Below are positions 1 through 6,365 of a DNA stretch of 11,256 bases, one piece after another. The stretch is from Pavlovales sp. CCMP2436 (taxonomy: Eukaryota > Haptophyta > Pavlovophyceae > Pavlovales). The first letter of the stretch is position 1. Each line of letters starts with the position of its first letter. The notes beneath the pieces were generated by a model. The model saw only the letters and a program-made list of their open reading frames with translations. It ran no database searches and was not told where the DNA came from. The translations under genes and the position numbers were made by a program. The stretch is taken from positions 435,631 through 446,886 of the forward strand of contig MU631316.1 of the NCBI GenBank assembly GCA_026770615.1, read 5' to 3'.

Positions 1-2
1 AG

Positions 3-170
3 CCCACCGTCGACTTCAGCAATGTCGCCTGGATCGTGCGCCTCATCCAGGTGCGCAACGGCTGGTCCCGCCGCATCGCGCTGACCGCCCTCCTCTCCTC
101 GCCGACCCTCGAGCGCACCCGCGAGCAGGAGAAGCCGATCAGGGACGCGCTCAGCGCCGCCGTGGCGTAA
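3..170 (+). CDS. C-terminal fragment of an unknown protein (5' end outside window)
   Basis: The frame is open from base 3 to a TAA at 168-170 and gives 55 residues. Codon use is strongly biased to G or C in the third position, as in the other exons here, which is the main support for coding. The peptide has a mixed hydrophobic and basic stretch (WIVRLIQVRNGWSRRIALTA) and then a charged helix-like tail (LERTREQEKPIRDALSAAVA). No catalytic or binding motif is visible, so no function is offered. The start, and any upstream exons, lie outside the window. Composition drops to AT-rich soon after the stop, consistent with a 3' untranslated region, but I see no clear polyadenylation signal. Confidence 0.55.
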   Translation, partial: PTVDFSNVAWIVRLIQVRNGWSRRIALTALLSSPTLERTREQEKPIRDALSAAVA

Positions 171-630
171 TCGTGTCCCTCGTGATGCCACCGCCCCCAA
201 ATCTGGGCGAGCGCGCGCGGCATGTATCCCCTGACTAACGCCTCCATGTAAATTAGTTGTTTTATGTGCACCGAGAGCCCGTCCGAGCGAGTTAAGTATA
301 AGTGTAAATTAACTCTGTCTGGAGGCGCAGATCTCAGAGCACCCCGCTGAACGCCTGAGAACCCCGCTGAACGAGAACCCCGCTGAACGCCTAGGCACCT
401 GTTGAGCAAGCTAGGCGCACTCAACGAGGTGCCCGGCCTTCCTGAATTAATTGACTTTCATTCAAAGCTGATAAAATTAACTTTCGGGTTTTCGTTTAAG
501 CAAGGCGGCTAGAAGTACAGGCCGTCATGCGCCAATCCTGCTAAAAAGAAAAAATGCTTCTTCTAAGTATCCAGAGGAATACGTAGGCCACTTCAAAGTA
601 CCTTAGGAATCTTGCTACTGTGTAAATATC
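171..630. other. Non-coding spacer
   Basis: Mixed-composition DNA between the first gene end and a dispersed repeat. Apart from the short tandem motif at 341-389 I see no coding stretch, RNA gene or element in it. Confidence 0.5.
341..389. repeat. Three copies of a 13-bp motif
   Basis: The motif ACCCCGCTGAACG occurs at 341-353, 361-373 and 377-389, with spacings of 20 and 16 bases. The copies are identical and the spacers differ only in length, so this is a short, recent tandem expansion. No role is evident. Confidence 0.85.
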
Positions 631-706
631 TAGATTAACGTCCGCCCCCGGCCCCCTGACAGGTCTCCATCGGACCCAAGCGTTAGAAACACTCGGATCA
701 AGGGAC
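631..706 (-). repeat. Dispersed repeat, copy 1
   Basis: Shares with 1670-1739 the blocks TAGATTAACGTCCGC, AGGTCTCC, CCAAGCGTT, GAAACACTCGG and CAAGGGAC in the same order, with small gaps. Read on the minus strand both copies are open and give related peptides (SLDPSVS...GADVNL here; SLGPSVS...GADVNL in copy 2), though no gene structure surrounds them. It may be a short interspersed element or the relic of a coding element. Confidence 0.75.
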
Positions 707-783
707 TTTTGCACATTAAACCGATACTGTCCCCAACGCTGAATATCCCTCCGTGAAGAGGGACGGGCGGGAGGCATCATTGC

Positions 784-897
784 AAGCTAGTGCTTGCTCC
801 CCGCGACGCCGTCAACGTCGCCGAGCCCGACCGGGACAAGCTTGTTGGGCGCGGGTTGAGCACCTTAGCCCCAGTTTTGCCCTGCATAGAAATCAAG
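784..897 (+). pseudogene. Possible exon fragment (terminal exon or relic)
   Basis: An open stretch on the plus strand reads through a GC-biased peptide (RDAVNVAEPDRDKLVGRGLS) to a TAA near 895. Codons 802-863 nearly all end in G or C, unlike the AT-rich surroundings, which resembles the exons elsewhere in the window. A weak acceptor-like CAAG lies at its start and there is no partner exon nearby. It could be a terminal exon, a gene fragment, or chance. Confidence 0.2.
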
Positions 898-1147
898 TAA
901 TACAATTAGAATGACGTGCGCTGTGCGCAGCTCGCCGAGCCTGCCCCTTTTAACGAGGGTGGCTGTTATCTCCTTCTCCCGGCAACGATTCCCAACAAGG
1001 GGTCTCTAGCCGGCCGGACAGGGCGACTCAATAATTCTCCTTTAAAGTGAATAAGGTTTCTTTTCTCAACATATTTACTCCATTAGGTCTGTTGATCATG
1101 TGGACGTAGCGAAAAGGGAGGGAGACGCATGAGCGGACGTTTTATTC

Positions 1148-1210
1148 TTATCTGGTCCCAGACGTTGTCCCAGACGTAAAAGCAACCACAATTCGACCAT
1201 TTTACAGCAC
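1148..1210 (-). repeat. Dispersed repeat, copy A (inverted relative to 3456-3506)
   Basis: Contains TCTGGTCCCAGACGT followed by a second GTCCCAGACGT and then TTTTACAGCAC. Its reverse complement matches 3456-3506 closely, including the CTGTAAAA...GGTCG part, apart from an insertion of about 18 bases here. The two copies are about 2.3 kb apart in opposite orientation. Confidence 0.75.
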
Positions 1211-1551
1211 AAATACCATTATTTTTTTATGTCAGGGTGCATCACACATGTTTTAACCCTGGAAACCAGCCCCCTCTATACCCCTGAGGGAGATGCATGC
1301 GCGGAGCGTGGGGACCCTCGATATCGCAGTTTGGGGGACTGCTGTTCTTAAAACAGCGGGTTTGCTTAATAACAATTATGCGATTATTACCTGTGGTCCG
1401 CAATATCTGTTCCGGACCACGGCTGGGCTACGCTCGTGAGTATGGATCCGTGTCCGATGATCAGAAGATAGTAAGCGACCACGATAAATGTGCCATTTTC
1501 GTTATTGCTGCAGATATAATTATACTGATGATAATGCTAATAAGGATAAAG
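1211..1551. other. Non-coding spacer
   Basis: AT-rich DNA. Its open frames lack codon bias and splice context. Nothing recognisable was seen. Confidence 0.4.
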
Positions 1552-1598
1552 CCGGCCGTGTGTGTGTGTGTGTGGTGGGGGGGGAGGGGGGGGGGGGC
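1552..1598 (+). repeat. Compound (GT)n-(G)n microsatellite
   Basis: A GT run passes directly into long G runs broken by single A or T bases. The same order of GT then G recurs at 3650-3684 and 4954-4985 and, on the minus strand, at 7217-7292. The G runs could fold as a G-quadruplex. Confidence 0.9.
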
Positions 1599-1669
1599 TT
1601 GAGTGGACTGGCACGGGAGGGAGGCGCGTGATCAGACCGTAAAGTCTTAACGAAGCGTGTATATGTTTT

Positions 1670-1739
1670 TAGATTAACGTCCGCTCCCGAGAAGGTCTCC
1701 ACCAACCCCAAGCGTTGAGAAACACTCGGCCCAAGGGAC
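1670..1739 (-). repeat. Dispersed repeat, copy 2
   Basis: Second copy of the element at 631-706, in direct orientation about 1 kb away. It is slightly shorter in the GC-rich middle. The minus strand is open and gives the related peptide with GADVNL. The copies diverge outside the core. Confidence 0.75.
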
Positions 1740-1856
1740 CGTGCGTGTGCACGCGTGTTCAACTGCTGGAGCCAGGTCTCGTTTGCTACCAAATTTGAAA
1801 TTGTAATTGCTTACATACCAGTTTACAGTTTACAGTACCTACTGCTTATCATTCAA

Positions 1857-1892
1857 TTTGGTTAATACACCGCCGGCGGGGTATTAACCAAA
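1857..1892. repeat. 36-bp near-perfect palindrome
   Basis: The arms TTTGGTTAATAC and GTATTAACCAAA flank a GC core that is itself palindromic (CCGCCGGCGG). Of 18 base pairs about the centre at 1874/1875, 17 match; only 1869 versus 1880 fails. It could extrude as a cruciform or bind a dimeric protein. It lies about 50 bp outside the foldback element at 1940-2178. Confidence 0.9.
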
Positions 1893-1939
1893 AACAGAGT
1901 CTTGGCTCCGGCAGAGGCTCAGCAGTGTGCCACAGAAAG

Positions 1940-2178
1940 TGTGCGTCAAGGGTGTAAGAGCTGGCAACTCTGGCTTTCCTTTATTTGAACCGTGTTTGCT
2001 AAAAAACTGGCGGTGTTGGATGCCGTCCTTATAATTATAAGCTTGCAACTGCCCGATAAAATAAACGTCCTTAAAATTATAAGAACAGCCTTGAACACCA
2101 TACATTTATTTGTAAACAAGGTCAAAATAAAGGGAAGTATGAGTTGGCAGCCCTTACACCCTTGCGTGCATTCACTCA
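1940..2178. mobile_element. Foldback (long inverted repeat) element, MITE-like
   Basis: The left arm (about 1940-2037) and the reverse complement of the right arm (about 2067-2178) align over roughly 95-110 bases. They share GGGTGTAAG, GCTG, CAACTC, TTTATTT, GTGTT and CTTATAATT in the same order. A short spacer of about 30 bases lies between the arms. Opposite-strand reading frames therefore give look-alike peptides (RTALNT... on plus, RTASNT... on minus), which is an effect of the inverted repeat and not of a gene. There is no transposase; this is a likely non-autonomous element or an inverted duplication. Target-site duplications were not clear. Confidence 0.7.
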
Positions 2179-2289
2179 CAGGCGGGATCGACATCAGACA
2201 TCAGCCGTAAATGTGGAGCATATGAGAATCACTCATTGTATATAATGTGATTAATATAAACCGAAGGCTTAAAAAAGGAAAAAAAACGC

Positions 2290-2310
2290 CTCGTGGGCCT
2301 GTACCTCCGC
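2290..2310 (-). repeat. Decayed copy of the donor end of the 2428-2576 exon
   Basis: On the minus strand this reads GCGGAGGTACAGGCCCACGAG, matching 18 of 21 bases of the 3' end of the upstream exon (2428-2448), with a spacing of 138 bases. A T-rich tract follows, as it does after the real donor. The copy reads GAG|GCGTTTT where the exon reads GAG|GTGCGATTTT, so the GT of the donor is missing. Confidence 0.7.
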
Positions 2311-2340
2311 CTTGATTATTATCATTAGTAATCCAGTGCA

Positions 2341-2422
2341 CGAACACAGCCACACACACCACCATAATTACGACAGAAACATACACCACCACATACACAC
2401 ACACGAAAAAAAAATAAAAAAT
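2341..2422. repeat. CA-rich and A-rich low-complexity tract
   Basis: An imperfect CA/ACC-rich stretch ends in A runs at 2406-2421. On the minus strand this places a T-rich tract just downstream of the donor at 2427. Confidence 0.8.
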
Positions 2423-2427
2423 CGCAC

Positions 2428-2576
2428 CTCCAGGGCCTGAACCTCCGCTGTGAGTTGCCGTTTTCGATCTTTCGCAGAGAGCTTGGCATCTGATTGGTCG
2501 GCTGCTGGGAGCTTGTCTTTCGATTGGCCGGCTGCCGAGCCCGCTTTGCCTGGAACGCCGGCGGGAACTTTTGCGC
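2428..2576 (-). CDS. Coiled-coil gene, exon 5 (last exon seen)
   Basis: Begins after the acceptor GTCACAG and ends at the donor GAG|GTGCGA; it is 149 nt. Two bases complete the glycine codon split with exon 4, followed by 49 full codons, so the phase agrees. The first part is rich in A, G, S, P and K (AKVPAGVPGKAGSAAGQSKD), likely a disordered linker. The last part is a charged, helix-forming segment (DRKRQLTAEVQALE), like the coiled-coil parts of the other exons. Copies of its acceptor lie at 2676 and 2795, and a copy of its donor end lies at 2290-2310. Later exons were not found between here and the window start. Confidence 0.6.
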
Positions 2577-2812
2577 CTGTGACGGGCGTACAACGGTATA
2601 CATATAAGAAATGCCTATACATAAATACCCTTGCTGAGCCCTTGCTGCTGCTTTATATATACCGAGGAAACCTTTGCGCCAGTGACGGATGTAAATATAA
2701 ACAAATAAAAAATGCAGGTAGAAAATATGTCGATAATTATTTCAAAATAACGAAAACAAAAACCGTGAAAGAATGTCGTCACTCGGGATCCTTTGCACCT
2801 GTGACGGGTGTT
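2567..2812 (-). repeat. Three copies of an exon-acceptor junction
   Basis: The plus-strand word TTTGC(G/A)CC(T/A)GTGACGG occurs near 2570, 2673 and 2792. On the minus strand it is the junction GTCACAG|GCGCAAA. The copy at 2676-2685 has ACTG in place of ACAG, so it would not splice; the copy at 2795-2812 keeps the CAG. Similarity between the first two extends into the flanks (A/T-rich, then AAATGC), so this is a tandem-type duplication with periods of about 103 and 119 bases. Confidence 0.7.
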
Positions 2813-2819
2813 TGTCGAC

Positions 2820-3270
2820 AATAGTTATGACATATTTTGTGTAGGACTACTAACTCCTGTTCGGAGAAATCAGATCCGGACTAACGGCTAAAAAGCCGCG
2901 CGAAGCCGAGGCCAAAACGCCTCCAGGCTATCCATAGCATCCCTAAACAAGGGAGTTTGGAGCTAAAATAATTATAAGGCACTGAATCAGTGGACGGAAG
3001 TATGAAAGGAGCTCAAATGCCTATTTTCATCACCGCTTTTCAAATTAGCCTGAAACGGACAAGCGGGTCCTTATTTTTCAGGAATTCGCCTGCGGGGGAC
3101 AAATAACGTTTCAGGAATTAAAAAAGGGTCTGATTTTATATCCTCTTTTAAACGCGCCTCGATCTATTCCTCTTATCTGTTTCCGCACCCAAACTTAATA
3201 CACACGAATCAAAAGATATTACGAATAATAACTGAATTCCAGGCAAGTCGGGGGACGTAAAAAAAAAAAA
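2820..3270. other. Intron interior of the minus-strand gene
   Basis: No coding stretch is evident. It holds a small hairpin (CGGCTAAAAAGCCG) near 2884, two copies of TTTCAGGAATT near 3087 and 3108, and an A-run at 3259-3270 beside the donor of exon 4. Confidence 0.45.
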
Positions 3271-3275
3271 CGCAC

Positions 3276-3431
3276 CTGTTTTCTGCTCGAGCGCAGCGAC
3301 CTCTTTTTTGCGCGCTTGGATCTGAGCCTTCGTATTGGGACTGCCCGCACGCCGCGATGGCTTGTCCTGCTCATCGTGATCAGGTGTATCGAGGTGGTTG
3401 GTTTTCAGCGTACAACATGTGTGATTCAAAA
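3276..3431 (-). CDS. Coiled-coil gene, exon 4
   Basis: Ends at the donor ACAG|GTGCGT. The well-supported core is 3276-3366 and reads through SRRAGSPNTKAQIQARKKEV and AALEQKT, a basic linker followed by a heptad-like helix. A CAG acceptor directly before the core would start in phase 0, which does not fit the phase-1 end of exon 3. The acceptor TTCTAG at 3432-3434 gives two bases and then the same open frame (starting LNHTCC), so the phase matches and the exon is 156 nt. I prefer that start, although the first 20 codons are less GC-biased. The donor is followed by 12 T bases. The phase-1 end matches exon 5. Confidence 0.5.
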
Positions 3432-3455
3432 CTAGAATTTAAAACCCGCGTTTTA

Positions 3456-3506
3456 AGCACTGTAAAAGGTCGTCTGGGACCACGTCTGGAACCAGATCTG
3501 AATACA
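3456..3506 (+). repeat. Dispersed repeat, copy B (inverted relative to 1148-1210)
   Basis: Contains GCACTGTAAAAGGTCG, then TCTGGGACC and ACGTCTGGAACCAGAT. It matches the reverse complement of 1148-1210. It lies within the intron between exons 3 and 4 of the minus-strand gene. Confidence 0.75.
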
Positions 3507-3649
3507 GAGTTTTAAGCAAAATCTGAAATTTAATTCACAGGGTGAAACACACATCGAAGCATCGTGCATTGCTGGAAATCAACTCCCACTTTGCCCCTTT
3601 TGTGATTGGTGTTATTTTGCACTAATCATATTAGGAGGGGGCTGACAGC

Positions 3650-3684
3650 ACGGTGTGTGTGTGGGGGGGGGGGGGGGGGGGGGG
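3650..3684 (+). repeat. Compound (GT)n-(G)n microsatellite
   Basis: A short GT run leads into an uninterrupted G run of about 20 bases. A second G tract is at 3747-3757. Both lie in the intron between exons 3 and 4. The run is long enough to be a source of sequencing length error. Confidence 0.9.
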
Positions 3685-3794
3685 TCAATGAGAGGATACA
3701 GTTGGGTAAGGGTAGTAGGCAAAATGATCTGGAGAAAGGAGGAGGAGGGGGGGGGGGATGATGGAGGCATTGTGACGATGTGGACAGCTCTCGT

Positions 3795-3871
3795 CGACGA
3801 GGGGATGATGACCAGTATAAATAATAATTAAATATTAATGTAATACACTTTGACGACGAGGGGATGATGAC
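3795..3871. repeat. Direct repeat of an 18-bp word
   Basis: CGACGAGGGGATGATGAC occurs at 3795-3812 and 3854-3871, identical and 59 bases apart, separated by an AT-rich spacer. Confidence 0.85.
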
Positions 3872-3988
3872 GCTATCCGTGTGCTCGGGAACAGTCCTAG
3901 GTTAACAGTGTGTTGTTGCTGCACCACTGGGAGTCTTGGAGAATGGGAGACCGTTTACGGGGCCGGACGTGTGTATATATACTTACAC

Positions 3989-4030
3989 GCTCTCACCGCG
4001 TTCGCGCGCGCGCATGAGCTCAAGCGCCTC
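3989..4030 (-). repeat. Perfect 42-bp copy of the exon 3 donor junction
   Basis: All 42 bases are identical to 4242-4283, 253 bases away. On the minus strand the unit holds the last 34 bases of exon 3 plus the first eight bases of the intron (GTGAGAGC). This copy lies inside the downstream intron, where it forms an exon end with an intact donor. Similarity stops sharply at both ends. A GT microsatellite sits between the copies. Confidence 0.95.
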
Positions 4031-4146
4031 TTTTATTTAGTTTTAATTTTATTCGGACGGCCTTTGGATATAACAGGAACGGGCTCTCAGCCGCCCCTCT
4101 GAGGGTGTTCTCTACAAAAGATAAATATTGAGAGCAAGGGTAATGG

Positions 4147-4150
<4 letters not shown>

Positions 4151-4185
<35 letters not shown>

Positions 4186-4198
4186 TGCGTGCGTGCAT
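4151..4198 (+). repeat. GT microsatellite
   Basis: A run of about 14 GT units is followed by imperfect GT/GCGT units. It lies between the two copies of the 42-bp donor repeat. Confidence 0.95.
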
Positions 4199-4249
4199 GT
4201 TTGTGTCCCCGAAACAAACATCGTGACAAAGAGGGGCATCTGCTCTCAC

Positions 4250-4428
4250 CGCGTTCGCGCGCGCGCATGAGCTCAAGCGCCTCGCGCGCGGTCGTTAGAT
4301 CGGCAGCAATGGAGCGCGCGTGGCGCTGCTGCTCAGTGCCCGCGGCGATCTCCTGCTGCAGCCGCACGCACTCCTTGTAGTACATCTTGGCCTCCAACTG
4401 TAGCTCGTGCGGTCGGGCGGAGGAGACG
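4250..4428 (-). CDS. Coiled-coil gene, exon 3
   Basis: Bounded by the acceptor ATACAG and the donor CGCG|GTGAGA; it is 179 nt. One base completes the serine codon begun by exon 2, 59 codons follow, and one base is left for exon 4. The peptide is a clear coiled-coil candidate, with a b/charged pattern through HELQLEAKMYYKECVRLQQE and AADLTTAREALELMRARER. No enzymatic motif is present. The acceptor is odd: it is preceded on the minus strand by 21 A bases and not by a pyrimidine tract. The donor end is duplicated exactly at 3989-4030. The role is unknown; a structural or cytoskeletal coiled-coil protein is only an inference. Confidence 0.65.
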
Positions 4429-4433
4429 CTGTA

Positions 4434-4454
4434 TTTTTTTTTTTTTTTTTTTTT
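4434..4454. repeat. 21-base T run (A run on the gene strand)
   Basis: Lies six bases from the exon 3 acceptor. On the gene strand it is an A run where a pyrimidine tract would be expected. It may be the poly(A) tail of a retroposon that landed beside the exon. Confidence 0.9.
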
Positions 4455-4770
4455 CGCGAGCACTCAATTTTTATTTTCAGTGGATGCTTCACGCCTAGCC
4501 AAATGTGCCCCGGTAGCTTGGCAATTGGGCCCTAGCGTTTTAGCTAGCGGGGACGTCGGGAAGGCCTCCGTATGTAGTGTGCACCCAATGTGACGTACCT
4601 ACTGCGTCGGGGAGTAGGCGCTAAGGGAGGTGGCTTTCATCTGTGAATCATAAGCATACTTACAATCGATCGTATCAGATCTCTACCCGGCGGCGATCAG
4701 ATAATTTATAGATGCTCAAGCCCGGGTACAATTTCCCGGGCCTGCTTCAAGTGGGCTGCGCCCGAGAGTA
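4455..4770. other. Intron interior of the minus-strand gene
   Basis: No coding signal. It holds another copy of the donor-proximal word ATGTGACGTACCT at 4588-4600, an inverted GGCGGCGATCAG word near 4690, and a hairpin with 7-base arms (GCCCGGG/CCCGGGC) at 4720-4741. Confidence 0.5.
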
Positions 4771-4772
4771 TT

Positions 4773-4894
4773 ATGTGACATATCTGATAGGAGTATGTGA
4801 CGTACCTGATCGCCGCGGCGCGCAGCACATTGGGTGTATGTGACATATCTGATAGGAGTATGTGACGTACCTGATCGCCGCGGCGCGCAGCACA
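4773..4894 (-). repeat. Tandem duplication of the exon 2 donor junction (57 bp x2, period 65)
   Basis: The units 4773-4829 and 4838-4894 are identical apart from an 8-base spacer. Each holds, on the minus strand, the last 24 bases of exon 2 (through GCGGCGATCAG), an intact GTACGT donor and about 33 bases of intron. Inside each unit the word ATGTGAC(A/G)TA(T/C)CTGAT occurs twice, 22 bases apart, so the duplication is nested. Confidence 0.95.
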
Positions 4895-4922
4895 GCCACG
4901 AGCTCCGCTGTCGGCTCGTACA
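4871..4922 (-). CDS. Coiled-coil gene, exon 2
   Basis: A 52-nt exon between the acceptor GGCGCAG and the donor ATCAG|GTACGT. Two bases complete the valine codon begun by exon 1, then 16 codons read YEPTAELVAVLRAAAI, and two bases pass to exon 3. This is amphipathic and fits the helical character of its neighbours. Its donor half is duplicated in tandem immediately downstream (copy 4806-4829). The exon is too short to stand alone; its support is the two-sided phase agreement with exons 1 and 3. Confidence 0.55.
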
Positions 4923-4953
4923 CTGCGCCACCGCGCATGGAGACTGTTGGTTA

Positions 4954-4985
4954 CACGGTGTGTGTGCGTGGGGGAGGGGGGGGGG
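4954..4985 (+). repeat. Compound (GT)n-(G)n microsatellite
   Basis: GGTGTGTGTGCGTGGG runs into a G tract. It lies inside the intron between exons 1 and 2 of the minus-strand gene. Confidence 0.85.
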
Positions 4986-5100
4986 ATGAGGCTAGGAGTA
5001 GGATGCGAGGGCAAGAGTGGAGAGCTAGGGGGCTCATCCCCGCGCGAAGCGAGCGACGTGCTGAGCTGGCGGATTTGCTGGTGCTACACGCCGCTGTTAC

Positions 5101-5491
5101 CGTCAACCATGCCACTCATGCCACTGCCGCCCCTGTGGAACGGGTCAGTGAGCGCGGCGTCGCGCTGGAGGTTCGCGCGCTCGAGCTCGGCCGTCCGCTC
5201 GGATAGCTGGGTCTCGAGGATCGCGCAGCGCTTCACAACAAGGACGTAATCGCGCTCCATCTCGGCCAGGCGAGAGCGCAGTCCGTGCACCGTGCGCTCG
5301 GCAGACGAGCCCTCGGTGGCGCGGGGTGCACGGTTCTCCGACGTCCTGCGCAGCGCGTCGCGCTCCGTGGTGGTCGAGAGCGCCGTGGGCATGGAGCCCC
5401 CCCGCGCGGTGGTGGTGGCGGAGCTCCGGCCGGCCGGCAGGCCGCGATCCAGGCTGTGTGCGGACAGCGAGCCCCTCGCGCTCGGCGCCAT
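5101..5491 (-). CDS. Coiled-coil gene, exon 1 (probable start)
   Basis: The minus frame is open from an ATG at 5554 or, 21 codons in, a second ATG at 5489-5491 (MAPSARG). I chose the second because a TTAG acceptor-like site lies between them and the GC-biased coding character starts there. It gives 130 codons. The first ~75 residues are rich in S, T, R, A and G (disordered). The rest is a strong coiled-coil candidate (RTVHGLRSRLAEMERDYVLV, then RCAILETQLSERTAELERAN) ending in a Gly/Met-rich tail. The donor GACG|GTAACA leaves one base, which fits exon 2. If that donor is not used the frame stops at a TAG at 5084-5086. Function unknown. Confidence 0.6.
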
Positions 5492-5569
5492 CCCGGCCCT
5501 AAGCCTCGGGCAAGTGAGCAAGCCTCGCTCTGAGTATACTCCACTCGCCGTCAACGGCTTCAGAGATTC

Positions 5570-5890
5570 AAACTCGAACTCGGGAGTCTCTTTTGTTAGT
5601 TAGCGAGTCCATGGTGGCGGTGGGAATTTGCCAAAGCTATGCCACGCGGTCGCATGGACAAGGGCCACATAAGGGGTCGCAAGGGCCTCATGAGGTGTAC
5701 GCCAATCTTCGCCACTATGTAAGCGTGTTCACCAAGCAGTAAGCAGGCGCTAACGAGCAGGACCTGGCTTTTAATTACATACAAACCATGCTTAAATTTT
5801 GCTCAAAGTATTTTGACGTACATGCCAAAGCGTTGAATTTGAACTTGGGGGCGCTGCCATCGGCCAAGACCCATTTAAAGCTCGTAAGAC
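5570..5890. other. Non-coding spacer
   Basis: Mixed-composition sequence upstream of the minus-strand gene, where its promoter would lie. I see no TATA-like or other clear promoter element and no convincing coding frame. Confidence 0.4.
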
Positions 5891-5928
5891 GCAGACCCAC
5901 GACAAGGGCGCAGACCCACGACAAGGGC
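5891..5928. repeat. 19-bp tandem repeat, two exact copies
   Basis: GCAGACCCACGACAAGGGC is repeated exactly at 5891-5909 and 5910-5928. No role is evident. Confidence 0.95.
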
Positions 5929-6365
5929 GGTGCATGGGAGCGATAGCCCGAGCGGCCGAGCCGGCCTGACGAAACCGGTATTGCAGTGGGCAGATTTTCA
6001 AATCGGCTCATTGCTCGACGCTGACACCATCGCGCCGGACGCGACGAGCAGCAGGGTTCCCCAACGCCTGTAGCGCGCGCCAAGGCGAGATGCCGCTTGC
6101 GACACATCGCATTCGTGCGAGAGGCGACGGCTTCGGTGAGCAGCTGGCCAAAGGAGGCGCAGATAGGGCAGGCACAAAGGGGACATTTTTATTTTTTATT
6201 CCGCCCGCGTCTCTCAACGCCGTCAGTTTATAACGACGTCACTCTCGCGAGTGAATCCGCCGTGCCAGCAGGTACCTTCAGCTAAGCGCGGAAGGCCCAC
6301 CACTGACAAAAAGAAACCTTTGAGTTGCCGAACGCGCCTACGTTCTCATCTAAAGCCACACTCCG
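5929..6365. other. Unassigned GC-rich region
   Basis: Both strands have open stretches with moderately GC-biased codons between about 6000 and 6180. On the minus strand a pyrimidine-rich acceptor-like site (TTTGGCCAG) precedes a helix-like peptide (LLTEAVASRTNAMCRKRHLA). On the plus strand a donor-like CTTCG|GTGAGC lies at the same place. The two readings conflict and neither connects in phase to a neighbour, so I leave it unassigned. Confidence 0.3.

Noticed and set aside
341..389. Possible CRISPR-like array (three short repeats)
   Set aside because: The repeats are 13 bases with 3-7 base gaps, far too short, and the setting is eukaryotic.
631..706. tRNA, 5S or snRNA gene in the dispersed repeat
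   Set aside because: No cloverleaf arms, no A-box or B-box and no recognisable snRNA core were found in either copy.
1946..2210. Similar peptides on opposite strands (plus 1992-2210, minus 1946-2194)
   Set aside because: The similarity is a by-product of the inverted arms of the foldback element. Codon use is AT-rich and shows no coding bias.
3650..3700. Possible telomere-like or G-quadruplex regulatory element in the G run
   Set aside because: It is a plain homopolymer without a telomere-type unit; its length may also be unreliable.
4153..4380. Plus-strand open frame starting in the GT microsatellite
   Set aside because: It starts with a poly Val-Cys run from the microsatellite and then shadows exon 3 of the minus-strand gene.
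6110..6200. Cysteine-rich CPLCACPIC peptide on the minus strand, suggesting a zinc finger or RING
   Set aside because: A stop lies directly upstream, there is no start codon, no regular downstream Cys/His spacing, and the pyrimidine-rich sequence fits an acceptor tract equally well.
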